From: Erwinia sp039023475
GTDB lineage: Bacteria; Pseudomonadota; Gammaproteobacteria; Enterobacterales; Enterobacteriaceae
Direction of reading: 5' to 3'
Assembly (NCBI RefSeq): GCF_039023475.1
Contig: NZ_JBCHVB010000001.1
Span: forward strand, 186,001-250,000
Length of the DNA stretch: 64,000 nucleotides
Below the pieces are notes generated by a model. The model worked only from the letters and a program-made list of their open reading frames with translations, was not told where the DNA came from and did no database searches. Of the stretch, positions 26,699 to 35,576 are shown piece by piece. Numbering within the stretch: the first letter of the stretch is position 1; every line of letters begins with the position of its first letter. The position numbers were made by a program, and so were the translations under genes.

Positions 26699-29383
26699 TT
26701 ACTTCTTCACTTTCTTTTCTGTTTTTTTCACTTCCACCGGCTGAGCGGCAATCGCTTCGGCAACGTTGGCAAAGGGTTCGGTAAATTCGCGTCCGTAGAA
26801 GGTGTCCAGCATGATCTGTTTCAGTTCTGCAATCAGCGGATAGCGCGGGTTTGCACCGGTACACTGATCGTCAAAGGCATCATCTGCCAGCTTGTCAACC
26901 TTCGCCAGGAAGTCCGCTTCCTGCACGCCTGCTTCGCGAATAGATTTTGGAATGCCCAGCTCAGATTTCATCTCCTCAAGCCATGCCAGCAGCTTCTCAA
27001 TTTTCTGTGCGGTGCGGTCGCCAGGCGCGCTCAGGCGCAGATGGTCTGCCACTTCAGCGTAGCGGCGACGGGCCTGTGGGCGGTCGTACTGGCTGAAGGC
27101 GGTCTGCTTGGTCGGGTTGTCATTAGCGTTATAGCGAATGACGTTGCTGATCAGCAGGGCGTTGGCGAGGCCGTGCGGAATATGGAACTCCGAACCCAGC
27201 TTGTGCGCCATTGAGTGACAGACGCCCAGGAAGGCGTTGGCAAACGCAATACCGGCGATGGTGGCTGCATTATGTACGCGCTCACGGGCAACCGGGTTTT
27301 TCGCTCCTTCGCGGTAGCTCGCCGGCAGGTTTTCCTGAAGCAGTTTCAGCGCCTGGAGCGCCTGGCCGTCGGAGTACTCATTCGCCAGAACGGAGACGTA
27401 AGCTTCCAGCGCGTGGGTTACCGCATCGAGGCCGCCGAAAGCACAGAGTGACTTCGGCATATTCATCACCAGGTTGGCGTCCACGATAGCCATATCAGGC
27501 GTCAGCGCATAATCAGCCAGCGGATATTTCTGACCGGTGGCATCATCGGTTACTACCGCAAATGGCGTGACTTCAGAGCCGGTTCCGGAGGTGGTGGTGA
27601 TAGCGATCATTTTCGCTTTCACGCCCATTTTCGGAAATTTATAGATACGTTTACGGATATCCATAAAGCGCAGCGCCAGCTCTTCAAAGTGGGTTTCCGG
27701 ATGTTCATACATCACCCACATAATTTTAGCTGCATCCATTGGAGAGCCGCCGCCAAGCGCAATAATGACATCCGGCTTAAAGGAATTCATCTGCTCGGCA
27801 CCTTTGCGCACGATGCTCAGCGTTGGGTCAGCTTCTACCTCAAAGAACACTTCCGTTTCGATGCCGTGTGATTTGAGTACGGAAACAATCTGATCGGCAT
27901 AGCCGTTGTTGAACAGATACCTGTCGGTAACGATAAAGGCGCGTTTCGCTCCATCGGTAGCCACTTCTTCCATGGCAATCGGCAGTGAACCGCGGCGGAA
28001 GTAAATGGACTTTGGAAGTTTATGCCACAACATATTCTCTGCTCGCTTGGCCACGGTTTTCTTGTTGATCAGGTGCTTAGGTCCGACGTTTTCAGAAATG
28101 GAGTTACCGCCCCATGAACCACAGCCCAGCGTCAGTGAAGGCGCCAGTTTAAAGTTGTAGAGGTCGCCAATACCGCCCTGAGACGCCGGTGTGTTGATCA
28201 GAATACGGGCAGTTTTCATCTTGTCGCCGAAATAGTTCACGCGCTCGCGCTCATTATCCTGGTCAGTATAAAGACAAGAGGTGTGGCCGATACCGCCCAT
28301 CGCGACCAGTTTTTCAGCTTTGCTGACGGCATCTTCGAAGTCTTTCGCCCGGTACATGGCGAGGGTAGGGGAGAGTTTCTCGTGGGCGAAAGGTTCAGTT
28401 TCATCCACCAGTTTTACTTCGCCGATCAGGATCTTGGTGTCGCCGGGTACTTTGATACCGGCCATCTCAGCAATTTTCACCGCTGGCTGACCGACGATGG
28501 CAGCGTTAAGCCCGCCATTTTTCAGAATAATATTCTGAACGGCTTTAAGCTCCTCGCCCTGTAACATATAGCCACCGTGGCTGGCAAAGCGCTCACGGAC
28601 TGCATCATAGGCAGAATCCACGACAATCACGGACTGTTCAGAGGCGCAGATAACGCCGTTATCGAAAGTCTTGGACATCAGAATTGAGGCAACGGCGCGT
28701 TTGATATCGGCAGTGTCATCGATAACGACCGGCGTATTGCCCGCGCCAACGCCGATAGCAGGTTTACCTGAGCTATAGGCCGCTTTCACCATGCCCGGTC
28801 CACCTGTCGCCAGAATCAGATTGATGTCCGGATGGTGCATCAGCTGATTAGATAGCTCGACGGAAGGGACGTCAATCCAGCCGATGATATCTTTTGGCGC
28901 GCCCGCCGCGATAGCAGCCTGAAGCACAATATCAGCCGCCTTATTGGTCGCATCTTTCGCACGAGGATGCGGCGAGAAGATAATGCCGTTACGGGTTTTC
29001 AGGCTGATAAGCGCTTTGAAGATGGCGGTAGAAGTGGGGTTAGTGGTAGGGACAATACCGCAAATCAGGCCGGTTGGTTCGGCAATAGTGATGGTGCCGA
29101 AAGTATCATCGGTATCAAGGATACCGCAGGTTTTTTCATCTTTATAAGCGTTGTAGATATATTCGGAAGCGAAGTGGTTTTTAATTACCTTATCTTCGAC
29201 AATACCCATACCTGACTCCGCAACGGCCATTTTAGCCAGCGGGATACGGGCATCAGCGGCGGCGAGAGCCGCAGCACGGAAAATTTTGTCAACCTGTTCT
29301 TGAGTGAAATTGGCGTATTCTCGCTGGGCTTGTTTTACACGTTCAACCAGTGCGTTGAGTTCAGCAACATTTGTAACGGCCAT
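26699..29383 (-). CDS. adhE: Bifunctional acetaldehyde-CoA/alcohol dehydrogenase AdhE
   Basis: An 894-residue fusion enzyme (E. coli 891 aa) reducing acetyl-CoA to acetaldehyde and then ethanol, regenerating NAD+ in fermentation. The N-terminal aldehyde dehydrogenase half has the catalytic Cys in NGVICASEQSV; the C-terminal iron-dependent alcohol dehydrogenase half has GGGSPMDAAK, LDAVTHALEAY and the metal histidines in GVCHSMAHKLGSEFHIPHG. The family assembles into spirosome filaments. The C-terminus is unusually Lys-rich (KKTEKKVKK). AGGAG precedes the ATG. A perfect FNR box lies about 230 bases upstream. Confidence 0.97.
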   Translation of the reverse strand: MAVTNVAELNALVERVKQAQREYANFTQEQVDKIFRAAALAAADARIPLAKMAVAESGMGIVEDKVIKNHFASEYIYNAYKDEKTCGILDTDDTFGTITIAEPTGLICGIVPTTNPTSTAIFKALISLKTRNGIIFSPHPRAKDATNKAADIVLQAAIAAGAPKDIIGWIDVPSVELSNQLMHHPDINLILATGGPGMVKAAYSSGKPAIGVGAGNTPVVIDDTADIKRAVASILMSKTFDNGVICASEQSVIVVDSAYDAVRERFASHGGYMLQGEELKAVQNIILKNGGLNAAIVGQPAVKIAEMAGIKVPGDTKILIGEVKLVDETEPFAHEKLSPTLAMYRAKDFEDAVSKAEKLVAMGGIGHTSCLYTDQDNERERVNYFGDKMKTARILINTPASQGGIGDLYNFKLAPSLTLGCGSWGGNSISENVGPKHLINKKTVAKRAENMLWHKLPKSIYFRRGSLPIAMEEVATDGAKRAFIVTDRYLFNNGYADQIVSVLKSHGIETEVFFEVEADPTLSIVRKGAEQMNSFKPDVIIALGGGSPMDAAKIMWVMYEHPETHFEELALRFMDIRKRIYKFPKMGVKAKMIAITTTSGTGSEVTPFAVVTDDATGQKYPLADYALTPDMAIVDANLVMNMPKSLCAFGGLDAVTHALEAYVSVLANEYSDGQALQALKLLQENLPASYREGAKNPVARERVHNAATIAGIAFANAFLGVCHSMAHKLGSEFHIPHGLANALLISNVIRYNANDNPTKQTAFSQYDRPQARRRYAEVADHLRLSAPGDRTAQKIEKLLAWLEEMKSELGIPKSIREAGVQEADFLAKVDKLADDAFDDQCTGANPRYPLIAELKQIMLDTFYGREFTEPFANVAEAIAAQPVEVKKTEKKVKK

Positions 29384-29613
29384 AATACTCTCCTGATGGA
29401 AGTTAAACTCTATTAGTAAACAAGTCTGAACCTATGAGTATAGTCACGCGATGTTATGCTGTAGTTAAATCGTCGTGGCAGTTCACCGCTTTACAAACTT
29501 GCGTTACAGGTTTACTGAAAGAGTCTTCGCTTTACTCCAGTTGGTTGGAGAGAGCAGCGACTTTACACTTCCTTTTGATGACGCCAGCTTACCCATAATG
29601 AGGTAAGCAATGA

Positions 29614-29627
29614 TTGATTTAGATCAA
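29614..29627. promoter_or_regulatory. FNR box between adhE and ychE
   Basis: TTGATTTAGATCAA matches TTGAT-N4-ATCAA at every specified position. It lies 231 bases upstream of the adhE start and 242 bases upstream of ychE. Control of the fermentative adhE is the more natural target, but the orientation-free palindrome does not decide. The rest of the 485-base gap (29384-29868) holds the adhE leader and no visible gene. Confidence 0.65.
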
Positions 29628-29868
29628 CTTTCACCCAAGCTGACACCTTTCAGCCGCACGTTTTGCGCGCTTTCTGACAATTTCTGAAAACCGGGAAGAT
29701 GCTAAGGAGCGGTAGGTGAGCCAAACTGCCACCCGGAAGTATTATTGTGGCGGATTATGCTGGAGGTACGACATAAAACCAGGCAAAAATCCGGTGGCTT
29801 ACGATGGTAAGCGTAACGCTTTTGCATTAAATTAGCGGCCAGAAAACCAGCCCGCTCAGGAGCGTATT

Positions 29869-30516
29869 GTGAACCCGGCTATATTAGATCTTTCCGGATA
29901 TATTAAATTTTTCGTCGGGCTTTTTGCCCTGGTGAATCCGGTAGGGATCATCCCCGTTTTTATCAGCATGACCAGCTACCAGGCGGCTGCAGCCCGTAAT
30001 AAAACCAATATGACCGCCAATCTCTCCGTGGCGATTATTCTCTGGACGTCGCTTTTCCTGGGTGATGCGATTCTGCATATATTTGGCATCTCAATTGATT
30101 CCTTCCGCATTGCGGGCGGTATCCTGGTCGTGACCATTGCGATGTCGATGATCAGCGGCAAACTGGGAGAGGACAAACAGAACAAGCAGGAAAAGTCAGA
30201 AACGGCGATCCGTGAAAGCATTGGCGTGGTGCCGCTGGCGCTGCCGCTGATGGCCGGGCCTGGCGCGATCAGCTCAACGATTGTCTGGAGCACGCGCTAC
30301 CACAGCTGGCTAAATCTGCTCGGTTTCAGCCTCGCCATTGCCCTGTTTGCTTTTTGCTGCTGGCTGCTCTTCCGGGCCGCCCCACTGATGGTCCGGCTGC
30401 TGGGGCAAACCGGCATTAACGTGATTACGCGAATTATGGGGCTACTGCTTATGGCGCTGGGCATCGAATTTGTGGTGACCGGGATCAGGGCGCTGTTTCC
30501 CGGCCTGGTGAATTAA
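29869..30516 (+). CDS. ychE: MarC-family membrane protein YchE
   Basis: A 215-residue inner membrane protein of the same length as E. coli YchE, with about six hydrophobic segments. Conserved blocks are FALVNPVGIIPVFISMT, ISGKLGEDKQNKQEKSETA and PLALPLMAGPGAIS. No proven function; the family was once proposed to be antibiotic exporters, without support. The start is GTG at 29869, preceded by AGGAG. Confidence 0.93.
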   Translation: MNPAILDLSGYIKFFVGLFALVNPVGIIPVFISMTSYQAAAARNKTNMTANLSVAIILWTSLFLGDAILHIFGISIDSFRIAGGILVVTIAMSMISGKLGEDKQNKQEKSETAIRESIGVVPLALPLMAGPGAISSTIVWSTRYHSWLNLLGFSLAIALFAFCCWLLFRAAPLMVRLLGQTGINVITRIMGLLLMALGIEFVVTGIRALFPGLVN

Positions 30517-30551
30517 CTCACCTCATATCACGCCTGAAATTATAAAAAATA

Positions 30552-30576
30552 AGCGCAGATTCTGCGCTTTTTTTTT
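30552..30576 (+). terminator. Rho-independent terminator of ychE
   Basis: AGCGCAG-att-CTGCGCT followed by nine T, 35 bases past the ychE stop. Confidence 0.85.
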
Positions 30577-30593
30577 AGCTGAGGTAAAGCATG

Positions 30594-30640
30594 GCACCAT
30601 TAAGGTGCATTTAAGGCTTTTTATGAATTTATTTGGTGCA
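30594..30640 (+). promoter_or_regulatory. NtrC-type enhancer sites upstream of the first oppA-like gene
   Basis: GCACCATTAAGGTGC (30594-30608) has the NtrC dyad GCAC-N7-GTGC with the flanking C/G and A/T also symmetric. A second half site TGGTGCA (30634-30640) lies about three helical turns further on. A weaker match, TGCACTA (30814-30820), is closer to the promoter. Together with the sigma54 promoter at 31060 this suggests nitrogen control. The distance of about 450 bases is long for NtrC but enhancers tolerate it. Confidence 0.55.
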
Positions 30641-31059
30641 ATCATTCGGCAAACTTAAGGAGGCTACGGCATTATTAATGTAACTACTGTAATTACGCCT
30701 GATTTCAACAACTAAACGCAAAATGTTATTTTAATCACATTGTTGAAATAGGTCAGCTTATGAGGTTTGTGGCAGAAGTGTTCAGCCTGGAAAGCCTTTA
30801 TAGTGGATCATTCTGCACTACAAAAGTTAACGCCTATTTTGCCAGTTTTGTGAAGTCGATCGCTCTGTGGATTGTGTAATCTCTCGCCTTTTTGATGTTA
30901 ATCAATTGAAAATCAGCAGGATGGCGATTAATTCAGCATGTTAAATAACGCTTCTGATTGTCAGCAGCTCGTGATAAAAGAGAATTAGTTAACATTTTTG
31001 GTTCACCGCTTTGACGTAAAAAGCAGCAGTCTGATAACGTCTCGCTTTTCAGTGAAGAA
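30641..31059. other. AT-rich leader region upstream of the oppA-like gene
   Basis: The remaining 420 bases of the ychE-opp gap are AT-rich and contain no open frame I can support. They would have to loop between the NtrC-type sites and the sigma54 promoter; IHF or Lrp binding is possible but I identified no specific site. Confidence 0.35.
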
Positions 31060-31076
31060 TTGGCACCGGATATGCA
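31060..31076 (+). promoter_or_regulatory. Sigma54 (RpoN) promoter of the first oppA-like gene
   Basis: TTGGCACCGGATATGCA has a full TTGGCAC -24 element and TGCA at -12, with GG and GC exactly 12 bases apart. The start would be near 31087, about 43 bases before the ATG at 31130. Confidence 0.75.
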
Positions 31077-31129
31077 AAAGTGTCTCAGCTTTTACCGTTC
31101 CGGTTTCTTAATAAGGTTACTCACGCTTA

Positions 31130-32764
31130 ATGAAACATAATACGCAGTGCTGTTTACGTCTCAGTAAAGTCGTTGTAGCTATTACAGGACTTATGGCCAG
31201 CTATTCGTTTGCCGCCACGGTGCCAGAAGGGGTCGGCCTGGCCACCAGCCAGTCTGTCGTCATCAATAACGGCAGCGAAGTTTCTTCTCTTGACCCACAG
31301 AAAATCGAAGGCGTTCCGGAATCTAATATCATTCTTAATCTGCTGGAAGGGCTGGTGACCACCGATAATAATGGTCGTCTGGTGCCCGGCGTCGCCGAAA
31401 GCTGGCGCAATCAGCAGGGAAAAATCTGGACCTTTACCCTGCGTGATAACGCAAAATGGAGCAACGGCGAGCCCGTTACCGCCAGCGACTTTGTTTACAG
31501 CTGGCAGCGATTAGTGGATCCGGCAACCGCATCCCCTTACGCCAGCTATCTTCAGTATGCGCATGTCGTGAACATCGATGCCATTCTGGCGGGCAAGCTG
31601 CCGCCTTCCGCACTTGGCGTGAAGGCGCTGGACGATCGCCGCTTTCAGGTTACGCTCAGCCAGCCTGTTCCCTATTTTGCTGCGCTGGCGGCCCATACTT
31701 CGCTGAAGCCGGTCAATCGTCACGCCGTGGAAAAGTGGGGCGACCGCTGGACGCAGCCCGATCATTATGTCGGCAACGGGGCATATACCCTCAGCGACTG
31801 GGTTATTAATGAGAAAATTGTCCTGCAGCGCAGCCCAAACTACTGGGATAACGGCAGTACCGTCATTGATAAGGCCACTTTCCTGCCGATTACCTCCGAA
31901 GCCAGCGATGTTAACCGCTATCGCAGCGGCGAAATTGATATTACTAACAGCGCGCTGCCGCCGGAACGTTTTCCCACCCTGAAGAAAACGCTGGGTGACC
32001 AGGTACGTATCAGCCCGCTGCTCTGCACTTTTTACTATGAACTGAACAATAAACGTCCTCCTTTTAACGATCCGCGCGTGCGGACAGCGGTGAAGCTGAC
32101 GCTGGATCGCGACATTATCACTGAGAAAGTGATGGGACAGGGACAGATCCCCGCAGGTAACTTCACGCCACCTTTCATTAATGGCGGAACTTCCACGCAG
32201 CCAGACTGGATGGCGCTGACGCAGCCTGAAAGAAATGACGTGGCCAGAAAACTGCTTGAAGAAGCAGGCTATACGCGTGATAAACCGCTGCGCTTCACGC
32301 TTTTGTATAACACTTCTGACGTAAACAAAAAGCAGGCGATTGCCGCGGCCTCATTGTGGAAATCGAACTTAGGGGCCAATGTCTCGCTGGATAATCAGGA
32401 GTGGAAAACGATGCTGGATACGCGTCGTCAGGGGGATTTCGACATGGCCCGCGCCACCTGGTGCTCAGATTATAATGAGCCTTCCACGTTCCTGAACGCC
32501 ATGTTGAGTACTTCCACCAACAACACCGCCTTCTATAAAAGCGAAAATTTTGACGCGCTGATGGCCCGTTCGCTGACGGTGCCCGATGCTGAGCGTGCGG
32601 CAGTTTATCAGCAGGCGGAGCAGCAGCTGGACAAGGACTCTGCCATCATACCGGTCTACTACCGCGTCAGCGCGCGCCTGGTAAAACCCTGGGTTGGTGG
32701 CTTTACCGGCAAAGATCCTCAGGATTTGACCGACCTGAAATATTTCTATATCAAAAAGCATTAA
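31130..32764 (+). CDS. OppA paralogue, periplasmic peptide-binding protein
   Basis: A 544-residue family 5 solute-binding protein with a signal peptide (cleavage after SYSFA, about residue 28). It shows the family blocks LDPQKIEGVPESN, WSNGEPVTASDFVYSWQRL and TWCSDYNEPSTFLN, and is related to the next gene along its whole length. It is one of two tandem OppA-like proteins ahead of a single oppBCDF transporter, so it probably widens the range of peptides delivered to OppBC. It has its own sigma54-type promoter, hinting at use under nitrogen limitation. Codon use is less optimal than in the second copy, suggesting lower expression. A murein-peptide or other specialised ligand is possible; sequence does not settle it. 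Confidence 0.88.
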   Translation: MKHNTQCCLRLSKVVVAITGLMASYSFAATVPEGVGLATSQSVVINNGSEVSSLDPQKIEGVPESNIILNLLEGLVTTDNNGRLVPGVAESWRNQQGKIWTFTLRDNAKWSNGEPVTASDFVYSWQRLVDPATASPYASYLQYAHVVNIDAILAGKLPPSALGVKALDDRRFQVTLSQPVPYFAALAAHTSLKPVNRHAVEKWGDRWTQPDHYVGNGAYTLSDWVINEKIVLQRSPNYWDNGSTVIDKATFLPITSEASDVNRYRSGEIDITNSALPPERFPTLKKTLGDQVRISPLLCTFYYELNNKRPPFNDPRVRTAVKLTLDRDIITEKVMGQGQIPAGNFTPPFINGGTSTQPDWMALTQPERNDVARKLLEEAGYTRDKPLRFTLLYNTSDVNKKQAIAAASLWKSNLGANVSLDNQEWKTMLDTRRQGDFDMARATWCSDYNEPSTFLNAMLSTSTNNTAFYKSENFDALMARSLTVPDAERAAVYQQAEQQLDKDSAIIPVYYRVSARLVKPWVGGFTGKDPQDLTDLKYFYIKKH

Positions 32765-32926
32765 GGCCGGAGCTGCTTGTCCGGCGACAGCAGTAAAAAA
32801 AGATAGGGTAAAACCGCATTGACTCAGGGCGTCAACGTTCCGGCAAACTGAGGAAGAAACCCTGTAAAAGGGTGGCGCTAATGTCTTTGACCACATTGGC
32901 AATGATAAAACTGGAGTAGGTAAATA
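32765..32926 (+). other. Spacer with hairpin between the two oppA genes
   Basis: GCCGGA and TCCGGC (32766-32785) form a 6-bp stem just after the first gene, and CCCT-loop-AGGG follows near 32862. There is no U-tract, so read-through into the second oppA is likely, although this 162-base gap may also hold a separate promoter that I could not resolve. Confidence 0.4.
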
Positions 32927-34558
32927 ATGACCAACATCACGAAAAAGAGCCTGATCGCGCTCGGCGTTATGACCGCACTGGCGGGCAATCTGGCGGTGGC
33001 CGCTACGGTGCCGGCGGGCGTGGAACTGGCGGCCAAACAGGAGCTGGTTAAGGGTAACGGCGGGGAAGTTCAGTCGCTTGACCCGCACAAAATTGAAGGC
33101 GTGCCGGAATCCAACGTCAGCCGCGACCTGCTGGAAGGTCTGGTAATCAGCGATCTTCAGGGACATACCATCCCAGGCGTGGCAGAAAGCTGGGATAACA
33201 AAGACGGTAAGGTCTGGACTTTCCACCTGCGTAAAGATGCTAAATGGTCAAACGGCGAGCCGGTTACCGCTCAGGATTTCGTTTACAGCTGGCAGCGTCT
33301 TGCCGACCCTAAAACCGCTTCCCCTTATGCCAGCTACCTGCAATACGGCCACCTGGAAAATGTGGATGACATTATTACCGGGAAAAAAAGCCCCGATCAG
33401 CTGGGCGTAAAGGCGATTGATGAACACACGTTACAGGTCACGCTGAGCCAGTCCGTGCCTTACTTCTACAAGCTGCTGATCCACCCATCTATGTCACCGG
33501 TTTACAAACCGGCGATTGATAAAGCGGGTGATAAGTGGACGCAGCCCGCTAACTGGGTTGGTAACGGCGCCTTTAAATTACAGTCTCACATGATTAACGA
33601 GCGAATTGTGCTGGTGCGTAACCCTGAATATTGGGATAACGCTAATACCAAGCTGGACAAGGTGACCTTCCTGCCGATCTCCTCTGAAGTGAGCGATGTT
33701 AACCGCTACTTCAGCAGCGACGGCAGCGATATGACCTACAACAATATGCCGATCGAGCTGTTTAAAAAGCTGCAGCGTGAAAATCCGAAAGAGCTGCACG
33801 TTGATCCCTATCTCTGCACCTACTACTACGAGATCAACAACCAGAAGCCGCCTTTCAACGATCCGCGCGTCAGGGCTGCTCTGAAACTGGGTATCGATCG
33901 TGACATCATCGTCAACAAGGTTCTGGCCCAGGGTCAGATGCCGGCCTACAGCTATACCCCAACCGCCACCGACGGCGCCGATCTGACCAAGCCGGAGTGG
34001 TTCACCTGGACCCAGGCAAAACGTAACGAAGAAGCGAAAAAGCTGCTGGCCGAAGCGGGTTACACCAAGGATAATCCACTGACCTTCCAGCTGCTGTATA
34101 ACACGTCTGACCTGCATAAAAAGCTCGCTATTGCCGCCACTTCCATCTGGAAGAAGAACCTTGGCGTGGATATCAAGCTTAACAACCAGGAGTGGAAAAC
34201 CTTCCTCGATACGCGTCATCAGGGTAACTTCGACGTAGCCCGTGCGGGCTGGTGTGCGGATTATAACGAACCGACTTCGTTCCTGAATACCATGCTCTCT
34301 GACAGCAGCAACAACACCTCTCACTATAAATCGGCCGAGTTCGATAAAGTGATGGCCGCAGCGGCGGGTGCTGGCGATGAGAAAGCGCGTAGCGGCCTGT
34401 ATGCCAAGGCTGAGCAGATCCTGGATAAAGACTCCGTGATTGTGCCGCTCTATTACTACGTTAACACCCGTCTGGTGAAACCTTACGTCGGTGGCTACAC
34501 CGGTAAAGATCCGCTGGATAATGTCTACGACAAAAATCTCTACATCATCAAACATTAA
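32927..34558 (+). CDS. oppA: Oligopeptide-binding protein OppA
   Basis: A 543-residue periplasmic binding protein, the same length as E. coli OppA and the closer match of the pair. The signal peptide ends near LAVAA (residue 27). Ligand-pocket blocks LDPHKIEGVPESN, WSNGEPVTAQDFVYSWQRLA, CTYYYEINNQKPPFNDPRVR and GWCADYNEPTSFLNTM are intact. It captures peptides of two to five residues for OppBCDF. One local difference from E. coli is NRYFSSDGSDMTYNN where E. coli and the upstream paralogue have NRYRSGEID. Highly biased codon use suggests strong expression; in E. coli it is repressed by the GcvB small RNA. Confidence 0.95.
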   Translation: MTNITKKSLIALGVMTALAGNLAVAATVPAGVELAAKQELVKGNGGEVQSLDPHKIEGVPESNVSRDLLEGLVISDLQGHTIPGVAESWDNKDGKVWTFHLRKDAKWSNGEPVTAQDFVYSWQRLADPKTASPYASYLQYGHLENVDDIITGKKSPDQLGVKAIDEHTLQVTLSQSVPYFYKLLIHPSMSPVYKPAIDKAGDKWTQPANWVGNGAFKLQSHMINERIVLVRNPEYWDNANTKLDKVTFLPISSEVSDVNRYFSSDGSDMTYNNMPIELFKKLQRENPKELHVDPYLCTYYYEINNQKPPFNDPRVRAALKLGIDRDIIVNKVLAQGQMPAYSYTPTATDGADLTKPEWFTWTQAKRNEEAKKLLAEAGYTKDNPLTFQLLYNTSDLHKKLAIAATSIWKKNLGVDIKLNNQEWKTFLDTRHQGNFDVARAGWCADYNEPTSFLNTMLSDSSNNTSHYKSAEFDKVMAAAAGAGDEKARSGLYAKAEQILDKDSVIVPLYYYVNTRLVKPYVGGYTGKDPLDNVYDKNLYIIKH

Positions 34559-34568
34559 TGGCAAAAAT

Positions 34569-34591
34569 GGGGGGAAGGGCAACCTTCCCCC
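34569..34591 (+). repeat. Stabilising hairpin between oppA and oppB
   Basis: GGGGGAAGG and CCTTCCCCC form a 9-bp stem closed by a GCAA (GNRA) tetraloop, 11 bases past the oppA stop, with no U-tract. Such hairpins after binding-protein genes stabilise the upstream mRNA and explain excess OppA over the membrane components. Confidence 0.65.
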
Positions 34592-34641
34592 AGCGTGTCT
34601 ATTTTAAGCAGTGCTGAGGCACAAGCCAGCGGGTAAGGGCA

Positions 34642-35562
34642 ATGTTAAAGTTTATTCTGCGTCGCGTTCTGGAAGCGATCCCGACGTTACTCATTCTGAT
34701 CACCATCTCCTTCTTTATGATGCGTTTAGCACCGGGCAGTCCTTTTACCGGCGAGCGTACGCTGTCAGCAGAAGTGATGGCGAATATTGAAGCAAAATAT
34801 CACCTGAACGATCCTATGTGGAAGCAGTACACCAATTATCTGGTGCAGCTGGCCCATGGCGATTTCGGTCCCTCTTTTAAATACAAAGACTATTCGGTCA
34901 ACTATCTGGTGGGGCATGCCTTTCCGGTATCGGCCAAGCTCGGCCTCGCGGCCTTTGTCCTTGCGGTCGTGCTGGGCGTAACGGCGGGCGTCATCGCGGC
35001 GCTGAAGCAGAACACTAAGTGGGACTTTGCCGTAATGGGGGTGGCAATGACCGGGGTGGTCATACCGAGCTTTGTGGTGGCTCCGCTGCTGGTGCTGATC
35101 TTCGCCATCAGCCTGAAGTGGCTGCCCGGCGGTGGATGGAACGGTGGCCAGTTGAAATATATGATCCTGCCGATGGTCGCCCTTTCACTGGCCTATATTG
35201 CCAGCATTGCGCGTATCACGCGGGGTTCGATGATTGAGGTATTACACTCTAACTTCATTCGTACAGCCCGCGCCAAAGGGTTACCGATGCACCGCATTGT
35301 GCTGCGCCATGCGCTGAAGCCCGCCATGCTGCCGGTAATGTCTTACCTGGGGCCAGCTTTCGTCGGTATCATCACGGGCTCTATGGTCATTGAAACCATT
35401 TACGGACTGCCCGGCATCGGCCAGCTTTTCGTTAACGGTGCCCTGAACCGCGACTATTCACTGGTACTGAGCCTGACAATTCTGGTCGGCGTGCTGACTA
35501 TTCTGTTTAATGCGATTGTTGACGTGCTTTATGCGGTCATCGATCCGAAAATTCGTTATTAA
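34642..35562 (+). CDS. oppB: Oligopeptide ABC transporter permease OppB
   Basis: A 306-residue inner membrane permease with about six transmembrane helices. The EAA-type cytoplasmic loop is visible as FIRTARAKGLPMHRIVLRHA, the contact point for the ATPases. AAGGG lies just before the ATG. Second structural part of oppABCDF; the next gene starts 14 bases downstream. Confidence 0.96.
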   Translation: MLKFILRRVLEAIPTLLILITISFFMMRLAPGSPFTGERTLSAEVMANIEAKYHLNDPMWKQYTNYLVQLAHGDFGPSFKYKDYSVNYLVGHAFPVSAKLGLAAFVLAVVLGVTAGVIAALKQNTKWDFAVMGVAMTGVVIPSFVVAPLLVLIFAISLKWLPGGGWNGGQLKYMILPMVALSLAYIASIARITRGSMIEVLHSNFIRTARAKGLPMHRIVLRHALKPAMLPVMSYLGPAFVGIITGSMVIETIYGLPGIGQLFVNGALNRDYSLVLSLTILVGVLTILFNAIVDVLYAVIDPKIRY

Positions 35563-35576
35563 GACCGGAGCTCGCC

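Noticed and set aside
33578..34582. Long open frame (334 codons) antisense to oppA
   Set aside because: Shadow of the highly expressed oppA gene, same reasoning.
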